A stretch of 10,651 nucleotides of DNA from Opacimonas sp964559075 (GCA_964559075.1 CAZLGJ010000100.1:1-10651); one strand, 5' to 3'. Shown: positions 1 through 6,872, counted from the stretch's first letter. Notes: generated from the letters alone by a model not told the origin. A program made the numbers and translations.

Positions 1-369
1 CTTCATGCGTTCAGCTACTGCACCAGACACGATTGACATCGCCGTTGCAACAAACACAACTTGGAAGAAGAAGTCAGCAGAAGGGGCATAAGTTGCAGCA
101 TCTTCAGCCACACCAGTAGCGCCATCTCCGACAATACCAGATAGTAAGTAGCCACCGTCATACATGATGGCGTAACCGCATACCATGTACATGATACAAG
201 CGATTGCATATAGCGAGATGTTTTTAGTCAAAATTTCAGTGGTGTTTTTGGCGCGTACAAGACCCGCTTCTAACATTGCAAAACCCGCAGCCATCCACAT
301 GACAAAGGCACCGCAGATCAAAAAGTAAAACGTATCCAACGCATACGCTAATTCAAATGTTGTTTCCAT
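1..369 (-). CDS. amtB: Ammonium transporter AmtB, N-terminal 123 codons (cut by window edge)
   Basis: Inner-membrane ammonium channel of the Amt/Rh family; it conducts ammonium into the cell and is blocked by the PII protein GlnK. Reading back from the ATG at 367-369 gives a continuous 123-residue frame starting METTFELAYALDTFYFL and containing the family signatures MWMAAGFAMLEAGLVRAKN and, near the edge, FQVVFVATAMSIVSGAVAER. The second signature normally sits early in the third helix, so roughly the first quarter to third of the protein is present. There is no cleavable signal peptide of the E. coli AmtB kind; the first helix starts almost at the N-terminus. A Shine-Dalgarno AAGGAG (378-383) overlaps the glnK stop codon, and only 12 nt separate the two genes, so they are co-transcribed and probably translationally coupled. 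The stop codon lies outside the window. Confidence 0.95.
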   Translation of the reverse strand, partial: METTFELAYALDTFYFLICGAFVMWMAAGFAMLEAGLVRAKNTTEILTKNISLYAIACIMYMVCGYAIMYDGGYLLSGIVGDGATGVAEDAATYAPSADFFFQVVFVATAMSIVSGAVAERMK

Positions 370-381
370 GACAGGCTCTCC

Positions 382-720
382 TTATAGCGCTTCGTTGTCG
401 GCTTCACCTGTACGGATACGTACAGCATGCTCTAAATCGTAAACAAAAATTTTGCCATCACCGATTTTGCCTGTTTTGGCAGCATCAGCGATTGCTTCGA
501 CAAGGCGCTCCACTTGCTCGTCTTTGACGGCAATTTCGAGTTTGACCTTAGGTAAAAAATCCACTTGATACTCAGCGCCACGATAGAGTTCCGTGTGGCC
601 TTTTTGACGTCCAAAGCCCTTGACCTCGGTCACGGTTAAACCGTCGATACCGATTTCAGAGATTGCTTCGCGGACATCATCAAGCTTAAATGGCTTAACG
701 ATTGCGGTTACCAATTTCAT
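382..720 (-). CDS. glnK: Nitrogen regulatory protein P-II, GlnK type
   Basis: Trimeric cytoplasmic PII signal protein of 112 residues, the usual family length. It binds ATP/ADP and 2-oxoglutarate, is uridylylated by GlnD, and plugs AmtB when nitrogen is plentiful. Visible family marks are the T-loop with Tyr51 (RGAEYQVDF), the uridylylation site; Gln39 and Lys58, which contact 2-oxoglutarate; the B-loop TGKIGDGKI at 83-91; and the C-loop arginines Arg101 and Arg103 (RIRTGEAD). The start ATG has AGGAG at 729-733. The immediate downstream neighbour amtB makes GlnK a better name than GlnB, although sequence alone does not separate the two paralogues cleanly. A -24/-12 promoter (787-803) and NtrC-type dyads (896-925) upstream indicate induction under nitrogen limitation. 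Confidence 0.96.
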   Translation of the reverse strand: MKLVTAIVKPFKLDDVREAISEIGIDGLTVTEVKGFGRQKGHTELYRGAEYQVDFLPKVKLEIAVKDEQVERLVEAIADAAKTGKIGDGKIFVYDLEHAVRIRTGEADNEAL

Positions 721-786
721 ATTGTGTTCTCCTAAATATATGATTTTAAATATGGTTCATTGTTTTTTATGTACACAAAAAGATGT

Positions 787-803
787 TCCAACTTTTGTGC
801 CAA
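787..803 (-). promoter_or_regulatory. Sigma-54 (-24/-12) promoter of glnK-amtB
   Basis: Read on the minus strand, positions 803 to 787 give TTGGCAC-AAAAG-TTGGA. The -24 element is a perfect TTGGCAC and the spacing from its GG to the -12 dinucleotide is the required 10 bp. The -12 element is TTGG instead of the consensus TTGC, so one key base deviates. The predicted transcript start near 776 would leave a leader of about 55 nt before the glnK ATG. Sigma-54 promoters are the rule for glnK-amtB operons in proteobacteria, and the enhancer-like dyads upstream fit this reading. Confidence 0.75.
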
Positions 804-865
804 GTTTATAAAACCAATAATTTCATACACTTAACCTTCCATTTACACAACATGACGCCGCTAAA

Positions 866-882
866 TGCACCATATATTTTCA
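866..882. promoter_or_regulatory. Degenerate NtrC-like half-site
   Basis: TGCACCATATATTTTCA has a good left half (TGCACCA) and a poor right half. Its centre lies 30 bp, about three helical turns, from the centre of dyad 1, on the side of the glnK promoter. It is a possible low-affinity auxiliary site; on its own it would not be called. Confidence 0.35.
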
Positions 883-895
883 GTGAATAGACAAA

Positions 896-912
896 TGCAC
901 AGCTTTGGTGCA
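896..912. promoter_or_regulatory. NtrC-type enhancer dyad, site 1
   Basis: TGCACAGCTTTGGTGCA is a 17-bp dyad with perfect TGCAC/GTGCA arms and matches the NtrC (GlnG) binding consensus TGCAC-N7-GTGCA. Its centre at 904 lies about 128 bp upstream of the predicted sigma-54 start of glnK, the usual enhancer distance. It also lies about 70 bp upstream of the start predicted for the divergent gene at 1015. Confidence 0.8.
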
Positions 913-925
913 CTAGTTAAGTGCA
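909..925. promoter_or_regulatory. NtrC-type enhancer dyad, site 2 (overlaps site 1)
   Basis: TGCACTAGTTAAGTGCA is a second 17-bp dyad with perfect TGCAC/GTGCA arms. It shares the TGCA at 909-912 with site 1, so three half-sites stand in a row with 13-bp steps. Only one of the two overlapping dyads could be filled in standard fashion at a time, unless binding is cooperative on opposite faces of the helix. Confidence 0.7.
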
Positions 926-961
926 CATGTTGCCATGGATTTAGGTTGAACCTTTTGCATC

Positions 962-970
962 TGGTATAAT
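962..970 (+). promoter_or_regulatory. Extended -10 promoter for the TonB/TolA-like gene
   Basis: TGG-TATAAT is a perfect -10 hexamer (965-970) with the TGn extension. No good -35 hexamer exists at 16-18 bp; TTGAAC at 946-951 is only 13 bp away and too close. The extended -10 can act without a strong -35. The start would be near 977, giving a leader of about 38 nt. Confidence 0.6.
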
Positions 971-1014
971 CTATTCTCCTATTCCAACAGCCTCAGCCAA
1001 AAAACAAAACAATA

Positions 1015-1905
1015 ATGCCAACTTACGAGCCGTTTTCGCGCATTACTATTGATGTTGAAGACGATCAACCACACCCGTACACCCCACGAGTAACGCCTAC
1101 AGCTCATCGCGCAAGTACCGTTCGTCAGTTGCCGTGGTGGGTGTCTGTTGGCTTGCATGCGGTATTGTTGGTATGGCTAGGCATGCACGGTTTGCCATCC
1201 ACACCAGGAGATGTTGTACCAGAATCAATAGAGGCACAGCTTGTTCAGTTGCCTTTGCAGGTGCAGATCCCAGTACCAGCGGAACCAGAAGTCATCAACC
1301 TACCTTCAGATACACAAGCCGCGCTACCAGCAGACCTGCCAATTGAAACCCCCTCTACTGAGGTAGCCGAAACCGCTTCTAAGCCAGTGACTGAAGTAAC
1401 ATCAGTTACCAAAGAAACGCCCGTGGCTGAAAAAACGCCTGACGTGGCGGTGCCGGCCTTTGATTTTCGACAACAACAGCCACTGTTGTTAAATAACTCA
1501 CCTGCTGACCCGAACACGACTAATCTTGATTTCTCGATTTTGTCACAACAAACGTTGTTGAGCCTATCAGGGCAGCAACAACGAGCGGTTGCTGGCGAAG
1601 GTGCGGAAAGTTTTGCGCAATTTACTAAAGCGCAAATTTCGCCGACTTTATTGGCAGGCCCTGAACCGTTGACTAAGGAAGAGCAATTCATCAAAACTTA
1701 CATGCAGGCGAAAATCGACATCGACTGCGCCAGTGGGCTCAATCAAGCCTTAGTGATTATTAGTAGTTTTACCGTTGGTGCATTGTTATGTGAGGACAAA
1801 GGCAACGTTGACCAATTTATTCAACAGCGTTTAGCAGAGAAAAAACCGCCCCCGCCGATTCGCGGTATGGCGCAACTCAAAGCCATTGCTCATGGCCAGC
1901 AGTAG
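1015..1905 (+). CDS. TonB/TolA-like single-pass membrane protein, function unknown
   Basis: I do not recognise a named family. The 296 residues divide into a cytoplasmic N-tail (1-40), one hydrophobic helix (about 41-60, WWVSVGLHAVLLVWL), a long Pro/Glu/Val/Thr-rich stretch (about 64-150) that looks disordered and periplasmic, a Gln/Leu-rich part, and a small C-terminal region (about 222-275) with two cysteines, Cys238 and Cys259, able to form a disulfide. Inside the helix Ser44 and His48 make the SxxxH motif typical of the TonB and TolA anchors that couple to ExbB/ExbD or TolQ/TolR. The C-terminus shows no recognisable TonB domain; two cysteines followed by a helix and a proline run loosely recall TolA domain III, but this is weak. 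No exbB/exbD or tolQ/tolR lies nearby. There is no Shine-Dalgarno sequence; the leader is A-rich, and an upstream in-frame TAA at 967-969 leaves no other ATG, GTG or TTG start. The stop lies 8 bp from the end of convergent mrcB. Confidence 0.7.
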   Translation: MPTYEPFSRITIDVEDDQPHPYTPRVTPTAHRASTVRQLPWWVSVGLHAVLLVWLGMHGLPSTPGDVVPESIEAQLVQLPLQVQIPVPAEPEVINLPSDTQAALPADLPIETPSTEVAETASKPVTEVTSVTKETPVAEKTPDVAVPAFDFRQQQPLLLNNSPADPNTTNLDFSILSQQTLLSLSGQQQRAVAGEGAESFAQFTKAQISPTLLAGPEPLTKEEQFIKTYMQAKIDIDCASGLNQALVIISSFTVGALLCEDKGNVDQFIQQRLAEKKPPPPIRGMAQLKAIAHGQQ

Positions 1906-1913
1906 TATTTGCA

Positions 1914-4232
1914 TCAGCTGAACAGCTTTTCCCACCACGTTTTTTTACGCACCGGTGCTGGGGTGACGCGTTGTTTGACAGCGCCGCTGCACGACAGGGC
2001 ACGCTCGGACAGACCAGAGCTAATCGCCGGCAGAGAAATGTTGTCGGCACATCCCGATACGCGCTGTGCCCCAGTCTCAGGATCAAAGTGGGCGATTTCT
2101 AATCCAGCAGGAAAACGTCTAGATAAAGATTTTGGCGTCATTTGCGCTTGCCAATCCCGATATATGGTTAATGCTCCGCTGCTGCCTGATAACCCAGTTT
2201 GAGCATTACTATCCGCACCTATCCACACGCTTGCTACCAGATTGCGATCAAAGCCGGCAAACCAGCTGTCGCGATAGTCATTGGTGGTGCCAGTTTTGCC
2301 AGCCATGTTGACGTTGGGAAACTGTCGCCCGAGCGCTTTGGCAGTACCGTCTTTGGTCACCTTATGTAATCCATAGTTCAGGACATAAATCACTTCGGCG
2401 GGAAATCGCTGCTCGCCGGCCACGCTGCGCTGCCACAACAAGGTATCATCAGCACCTAAGATCCCGCTGACAGTGTGCAATGAATGATACAGACCGTTAT
2501 TCGCGATAGTTTGATACATCTGATTTACGCTTATCGGCGTCAGATTAACTGCACCCAAAGAAATCGCCGGTAGCGCGGGTATCGGCTTGTCAACGCCCAA
2601 GGTCTGCATGCTTGTCACTATGCTGTCAATGCCCATATCCAAGGCCAAGTTAACCGCCGGTAAATTATATGACTGCGTCAATGCCCTCAGCATATTGACA
2701 TCACCACGGGTAGTTTCATCAGCATTTTTAGGTTGCCAAACTTGGCCATTCTCCATCGTGACGCTGACTTCCTCATCGCGTAAGATACTTGCCAAATGAT
2801 AATATTGCGGTTGTGACAATGCTTGTGCGTATATTGCTGGCTTGACTAAGGAACCGATTGAACGCTGCATATCTAAGGCTCGGTTAAAGCCTTCATTTTC
2901 CACATCGGCATCACCGACAATCACGCGGATCCCGCCGCTAGCACTATCAGTGACCACCATCGCTGCCTGCAAATCGGGTATATCACGCGCCACGGCAATG
3001 GCCTTGGTGCGCGATGCAAGCGCCTGCTCTGCGCGCCGCTGAGCATTAATATCCAGTGTAGTAAAGACTTTGATTCCAGAGCTACGCAGCTCCGGATCGG
3101 CCAAGATGGTCTTGAGCTCGCGACGCAGTTTGTCCATATAAGCAGGATGCTTGCCACTTGCCAAGCTCGCACCACTAGCAATCGTCAGTGGCGTTTCGAT
3201 GGCTGCTAGGTAGGTGGGTTTGTCTATCACCTCTTGTTCAAACAACACCCGTAAGACCAAATCACGACGCTGTTGGGCACGTTCAGGATAACGCCGCGGG
3301 TTGTAATAAGAGGGACCTTTGAGCATGCCTACCAAAGTGGCGACTTCCGCAAGATTTAACTCATTGAGCGGCCTGTCAAAATAAAAGTGCGCGCCCAAGC
3401 CAAACCCGTGCACTGCGCGAGCGCCATTTTGTCCGACAAACACCTCGTTGAGATAGGCCAACAAGATCTCATCTTTGTCATAGCGCGCATCAATCACTAT
3501 GGACATCAAGGCTTCTTTGATTTTGCGGGTATAGGACTGCTCGCGGGTAAGATACAGGTTTTTGACAAGCTGCTGAGTCAGAGTGGAACCACCTTGGACT
3601 TTTTTACCAGCAACGACATTGGCCACAAGTGCCCGGGCAATCGCTATCGGGTTTACGCCGTGATGGGAATAAAAGTTGCGGTCTTCGACCATCACTAAGG
3701 TATCGATTAACAGCGGTGGCAGCTCGTCTTGACGCACCAACATGCGATCCTCACGATTGCCCGACAGCAAACGCGTGACTAACCACGGTTCAAGTCGGCT
3801 TGATGCCACATCGCGCGAGCGCCCGGCGTAAATCTCGCGCAGCTGCGCGATGCGGCCATTCTGCCAGCGGATCTCTAGGCGGGTTTCAGGCACCCAACCA
3901 TCCATAAAATGAAACGCACGCTTCTGGATGTGCAGTGCTTTTCTAGATAGTGAATACTCGCCAACGTTGCGCGCACTGACCTGCTTGCGATAGCCCAGTA
4001 ATTTAAGCTCATCAACGACTTCTTGTGGCGTAATCTCTTGATTCATGGACAATGTGAGCGGGCGAGCATATACCTGCACCGGTACCTGCCACTTATTCCC
4101 AGAAAAATGTGGCCGTAACTGCGCATCAAGATACCACAGGTAAGCCACCAACACGCAGGCACCTGCCACCACTAACCGCCACCAGTGGTTGCTGAACCAG
4201 ATACTGATTGTTTTGCCTAACCGTTTTATCAA
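1914..4232 (-). CDS. mrcB: Penicillin-binding protein 1B, bifunctional peptidoglycan synthase
   Basis: Class A PBP that polymerises lipid II into glycan strands and cross-links the stem peptides at the periplasmic face of the inner membrane. The 772 residues hold a short cytoplasmic tail, a membrane anchor (about 18-36), a UB2H-like region (about 55-140) and a GT51 domain with catalytic Glu183 in EDRNF, GGSTLTQQLVKN at 214-225 and RKIKE with Glu240. The transpeptidase has the nucleophile Ser461 in SLVK, SYN at 521-523 and KTGTT at 646-650. Two C-terminal cysteines (728, 748) could pair. The UB2H-like region and SIGSLVKP favour PBP1b over PBP1a. The cytoplasmic tail is much shorter than in E. 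coli (844 residues). Translation starts at TTG (4230-4232), preceded by GGAG nine bases upstream; an in-frame stop lies shortly before and no ATG is available. It is divergent from phaC. Confidence 0.96.
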   Translation of the reverse strand: MIKRLGKTISIWFSNHWWRLVVAGACVLVAYLWYLDAQLRPHFSGNKWQVPVQVYARPLTLSMNQEITPQEVVDELKLLGYRKQVSARNVGEYSLSRKALHIQKRAFHFMDGWVPETRLEIRWQNGRIAQLREIYAGRSRDVASSRLEPWLVTRLLSGNREDRMLVRQDELPPLLIDTLVMVEDRNFYSHHGVNPIAIARALVANVVAGKKVQGGSTLTQQLVKNLYLTREQSYTRKIKEALMSIVIDARYDKDEILLAYLNEVFVGQNGARAVHGFGLGAHFYFDRPLNELNLAEVATLVGMLKGPSYYNPRRYPERAQQRRDLVLRVLFEQEVIDKPTYLAAIETPLTIASGASLASGKHPAYMDKLRRELKTILADPELRSSGIKVFTTLDINAQRRAEQALASRTKAIAVARDIPDLQAAMVVTDSASGGIRVIVGDADVENEGFNRALDMQRSIGSLVKPAIYAQALSQPQYYHLASILRDEEVSVTMENGQVWQPKNADETTRGDVNMLRALTQSYNLPAVNLALDMGIDSIVTSMQTLGVDKPIPALPAISLGAVNLTPISVNQMYQTIANNGLYHSLHTVSGILGADDTLLWQRSVAGEQRFPAEVIYVLNYGLHKVTKDGTAKALGRQFPNVNMAGKTGTTNDYRDSWFAGFDRNLVASVWIGADSNAQTGLSGSSGALTIYRDWQAQMTPKSLSRRFPAGLEIAHFDPETGAQRVSGCADNISLPAISSGLSERALSCSGAVKQRVTPAPVRKKTWWEKLFS

Positions 4233-4316
4233 AAGGAGCTTCTCCGCAATTTATCTATCTTTATAACAACCGACTGAGGTACACTAACGCGTAGAGATTA
4301 GCACATATTTACAACA

Positions 4317-4325
4317 ATTATACCA
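4317..4325 (-). promoter_or_regulatory. Extended -10 promoter of mrcB
   Basis: On the minus strand, 4325 to 4317 reads TGG-TATAAT, a perfect -10 hexamer with the TGn extension, as at the 1015 gene. No clear -35 stands at 16-18 bp. The start would be near 4310, leaving a leader of about 78 nt. It sits within 20 bp of the phaC start codon on the other strand, so transcription of mrcB and phaC could interfere. Confidence 0.6.
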
Positions 4326-4341
4326 CTCTAGTCGTAGCATT

Positions 4342-6204
4342 ATGGACAATACCAAAGACCCTGCATACTATAGGTCATTACTCGAACAGTTAACCACGCA
4401 AGGAAGTCACATGGGACAGTCAGAGCAAGAACAAATATTGCAAAATATCAATAAATACGCGTCAGTGTTTAACGCTATGGTGCAAGATACCTTGCTCAAG
4501 CAAGGGCAGCAAGATCAGAACTTTGAAGGTATGACAGGTATGTTTGATCCTAACAAATTAGTGTCTTTACTCTCTGACCAAGTCGAAATTGACTCCGCCA
4601 AACTGCTACAGTCGCAAATGCGCTTTATGGAACAGCAAACGGCGCTGTGGCAACAGGCTTCCATGGCGTTTATGGGCGAGCAATTTAACCCTGTGATCAA
4701 TGAAACCAAAGGCGACAACCGCTTCAAACACGACGAGTGGAGCAATAATCCCGCCTTTAATTACATGAAGCAAGCTTATCTGCTCAACTCCCAGATGCTG
4801 GAAAACGTCGTCGATGCGCTCGAGTTCAAAGACAGCAAAACTGCAGAACAAGTCAAGTTTTACACCCGTCAGTATATCAGTTCAGTCTCACCGACTAACT
4901 ACGTGCTAACCAACCCGGAAGTCTGTGAAGAAATCCTCAAATCCAACGGCGAGAGTATTCTTAAGGGCATGCAAAACTTTATGGCGGATTTGGAACAGTC
5001 CCCGCTAGAGGCGTTCAAAATTACCCAAACCGACTCCAAAGCATTTACCGTAGGTGAAAACTTGGCGACCACCGAAGGACAAGTGGTCTTCAAAAACGAG
5101 CTGATTGAACTCATTCACTATACGCCCAAGACAGAAAAAACCTTTGCCAATCCGATTTTGTTCACGCCGCCATTTATCAACAAATATTATGTGTTGGACT
5201 TGGATCACAAAAAATCCATGGTGCGTTCGCTGCTCGAAGCCGGCTACGAAGTGTTTATGATTTCTTGGGTGAATCCAGATGCGAGCCTTGCCGAAAAAGA
5301 CTTTGCTGACTATATGAAGTTAGGACCGCTTGCGGCATTAGATGTCGTATGTGATATCACCAAAGCCAAAAAAGTAAATTTAACGGGCTTTTGCGTTGGC
5401 GGCACCTTGAGTTCGGTAGCTGCTGCTTACCTTCGCGCCAAAGGCGATGAGCGTCTTGGTTCATTGACGTTATTTACTACCTTGCTAGATTTTTCTGAGC
5501 CGGGTGAAGTGGGCAACTACCTATCCGAAGACATGCTCAACATGCTTGAACAAAGCGCAGAAGTCAAAGGGATCTTTGATGGCCGGATTTTGGGCTTATC
5601 GTTTAGCTTACTGCGTGAAAACAGCTTATTTTGGTCTTTCTTTATCAAAAACTACCTGCAGGGCAAAGATCCGGCCCCATTTGATATTTTGTATTGGAAC
5701 TCAGATTCAACCAACCTCACGGCTGCGTGTTACAAACAGTACTTGCGCACCACTTATTGGGGCAACAAACTGATCGAGCCAAGTGCGTTTAGCATTGACG
5801 GCGTTGGCATTGACTTGAGCAAAATCGATATCCCTGTTTATTCTATTGCGACCATTGCCGACCACATCGTGTTGTGGAAAGCGGCTTACAAATCTGCGCA
5901 AAACTTGGGAAATAACGGTGATAATGTGCGTTTTGTGCTAGCAGGTTCAGGGCATTTAGCCGGGGTTATCAACCCTATCGAAGGCGGAAAATACCCACAC
6001 TGGCTTAACCAAGCGCTTCCTGAAAGTGCCGACGAGTGGCTTGCCGATGCCGAAGAACACCCGGGCTCATGGTGGACTGATTGGCACCAGTGGTTAGCAG
6101 AAAAGTCAGGTAATCAAACCAAAGCACTGGTACCAGGCAAAAACAAGCAACACCCAGCCCTCTATCCTGCACCCGGTCAATACGTATTGAAGCGCCTTGG
6201 TTAA
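4342..6204 (+). CDS. phaC: Class I poly(3-hydroxyalkanoate) synthase
   Basis: Polymerises (R)-3-hydroxyacyl-CoA, normally 3-hydroxybutyryl-CoA, into PHA on the granule surface. The N-terminal half (to about residue 230) is helical, Gln-rich and variable, as in class I enzymes; the rest is an alpha/beta hydrolase. The catalytic triad is visible: Cys351 in the lipase-like box GFCVGG, Asp507 in ADHIVLW and His538 in GSGHLAGVIN. Other class I marks are TPPFINKYYVLDL, ISWVNPD, YWNSDSTNL and the C-terminal GSWWTDWHQWL. At 620 residues it is slightly longer than the usual 560-600. The ATG at 4342 has no Shine-Dalgarno sequence. An in-frame ATG at 4411 (Met24) has AGGA six bases before it and may be the true start, giving 597 residues. 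Numbering here uses 4342. It leads the phaC-phaR-phasin-phasin-phaZ series. Confidence 0.96.
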   Translation: MDNTKDPAYYRSLLEQLTTQGSHMGQSEQEQILQNINKYASVFNAMVQDTLLKQGQQDQNFEGMTGMFDPNKLVSLLSDQVEIDSAKLLQSQMRFMEQQTALWQQASMAFMGEQFNPVINETKGDNRFKHDEWSNNPAFNYMKQAYLLNSQMLENVVDALEFKDSKTAEQVKFYTRQYISSVSPTNYVLTNPEVCEEILKSNGESILKGMQNFMADLEQSPLEAFKITQTDSKAFTVGENLATTEGQVVFKNELIELIHYTPKTEKTFANPILFTPPFINKYYVLDLDHKKSMVRSLLEAGYEVFMISWVNPDASLAEKDFADYMKLGPLAALDVVCDITKAKKVNLTGFCVGGTLSSVAAAYLRAKGDERLGSLTLFTTLLDFSEPGEVGNYLSEDMLNMLEQSAEVKGIFDGRILGLSFSLLRENSLFWSFFIKNYLQGKDPAPFDILYWNSDSTNLTAACYKQYLRTTYWGNKLIEPSAFSIDGVGIDLSKIDIPVYSIATIADHIVLWKAAYKSAQNLGNNGDNVRFVLAGSGHLAGVINPIEGGKYPHWLNQALPESADEWLADAEEHPGSWWTDWHQWLAEKSGNQTKALVPGKNKQHPALYPAPGQYVLKRLG

Positions 6205-6241
6205 TTGACCAGGATAAACGCACACCATATTGAACGACTAA

Positions 6242-6279
6242 GGGCAATTAAATAGTATTAAATTTTTGTTTAATTGCCC
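6242..6279. repeat. Perfect 11-bp inverted repeat between phaC and phaR
   Basis: GGGCAATTAAA (6242-6252) and TTTAATTGCCC (6269-6279) are exact inverted copies around a 16-nt AT-rich loop, starting 38 nt after the phaC stop. In RNA this folds into an 11-bp stem, but it is followed by AAATTCC rather than a U-run on either strand, so it is not a canonical intrinsic terminator. An internal ATTAAA could pair alternatively with the right arm. The right arm lies where the -35 region would be for a candidate -10 TAGAAT (6294-6299). It may be an mRNA 3'-end or stability hairpin for phaC, or an operator for phaR. Confidence 0.75.
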
Positions 6280-6293
6280 AAATTCCAGTACTC

Positions 6294-6299
6294 TAGAAT
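6294..6299 (+). promoter_or_regulatory. Candidate -10 element for phaR
   Basis: TAGAAT differs from TATAAT at one base and lies 34 bp before the phaR start. No convincing -35 hexamer stands at 16-18 bp, where the right arm of the inverted repeat lies. TATTAT at 6306-6311 is an alternative -10. The evidence is weak, but phaR would otherwise depend on read-through from phaC. Confidence 0.3.
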
Positions 6300-6332
6300 T
6301 GAATTTATTATTTTGCTACGGAAGCACTCCTT

Positions 6333-6800
6333 TTGATCACTATCAAAAAATACCCCAACCGCCGTTTGTACGACACCAGTCAATCGACCTACATCAACCT
6401 CGATGATATTAAGGCGTTAATTAAAGAGCGGGTGGAATTTGAGATCGTCGATTCAAAAACCAAAGACGTCATCACCAAAAGTGTGCTACTGCAGATCATC
6501 AGCGAATCTGAATCCAATAAAGCGCAATCCTTACTTACCGACAAACTGTTACAACAACTGATCCGCTATTATGATAATCAGGATATGCAGCCGCTATTGC
6601 GCCAATATTTAGAACAATCCTTGGTCAGCTTTATGGAGCAGCAGGACAAAATGCAAAGCATGGTCAATACCATGGTCAACGCCTCGCCTTTGGGGATCTT
6701 TCAAAAAATGTTCGACCCGTCTCATAACCCTTGGCAACCACAAGGGCATAGCAAAGATAACGTCAAAAACAATGCCACAGATGATGACAAAGACGCGTAA
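6333..6800 (+). CDS. phaR: PHA synthesis regulator PhaR
   Basis: DNA-binding repressor that also binds PHA. While no polymer is present it silences phasin genes, and it is titrated away when granules form. The 155-residue protein starts with the family hallmark TIKKYPNRRLYDT (3-15), continues the N-terminal DNA-binding domain to about residue 62, and then has the PHB-accumulation regulatory domain (about 68-110, KLLQQLIRYYDNQDMQPLLRQYLEQ). The tail is short and polar-acidic, which makes it a little shorter than the C. necator protein. The start codon is TTG (6333-6335). It is fixed by the hallmark motif beginning at residue 3, as in relatives, and by GGAAG about 9-10 nt upstream. Operator candidates matching the known TGC-N(3-4)-GCA preference of PhaR proteins lie downstream at 6807, 6873 and 6936. 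Confidence 0.94.
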   Translation: MITIKKYPNRRLYDTSQSTYINLDDIKALIKERVEFEIVDSKTKDVITKSVLLQIISESESNKAQSLLTDKLLQQLIRYYDNQDMQPLLRQYLEQSLVSFMEQQDKMQSMVNTMVNASPLGIFQKMFDPSHNPWQPQGHSKDNVKNNATDDDKDA

Positions 6801-6806
6801 TTTTTT

Positions 6807-6816
6807 TGCGTACGCA
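6807..6816. promoter_or_regulatory. 10-bp palindrome, possible PhaR site
   Basis: TGCGTACGCA is a perfect palindrome of the form TGC-N4-GCA, 6 bp after the phaR stop codon. PhaR proteins from other proteobacteria recognise TGC/GCA dyads with 3-4 bp between the halves. It follows rather than precedes a T-run on the plus strand, so it does not read as a terminator of phaR. Confidence 0.35.
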
Positions 6817-6872
6817 CACGAATAAAAAACCTTAAAATTCAGTTATATATATTTTATTTATATTTTTTTTGC

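Noticed and set aside
1245..1694. 149-codon open frame on the minus strand inside the TonB/TolA-like gene
   Set aside because: Cys/Ser/Gly-rich low-complexity product with no recognisable domain and no ribosome site; it mirrors the Pro/Glu-rich repeats of the sense gene.
4257..4285. Possible phaC promoter with -10 TACACT at 4280-4285
   Set aside because: The hexamer 17 bp upstream is ATCTTT, a poor -35, and there is no TG extension; too weak to list.
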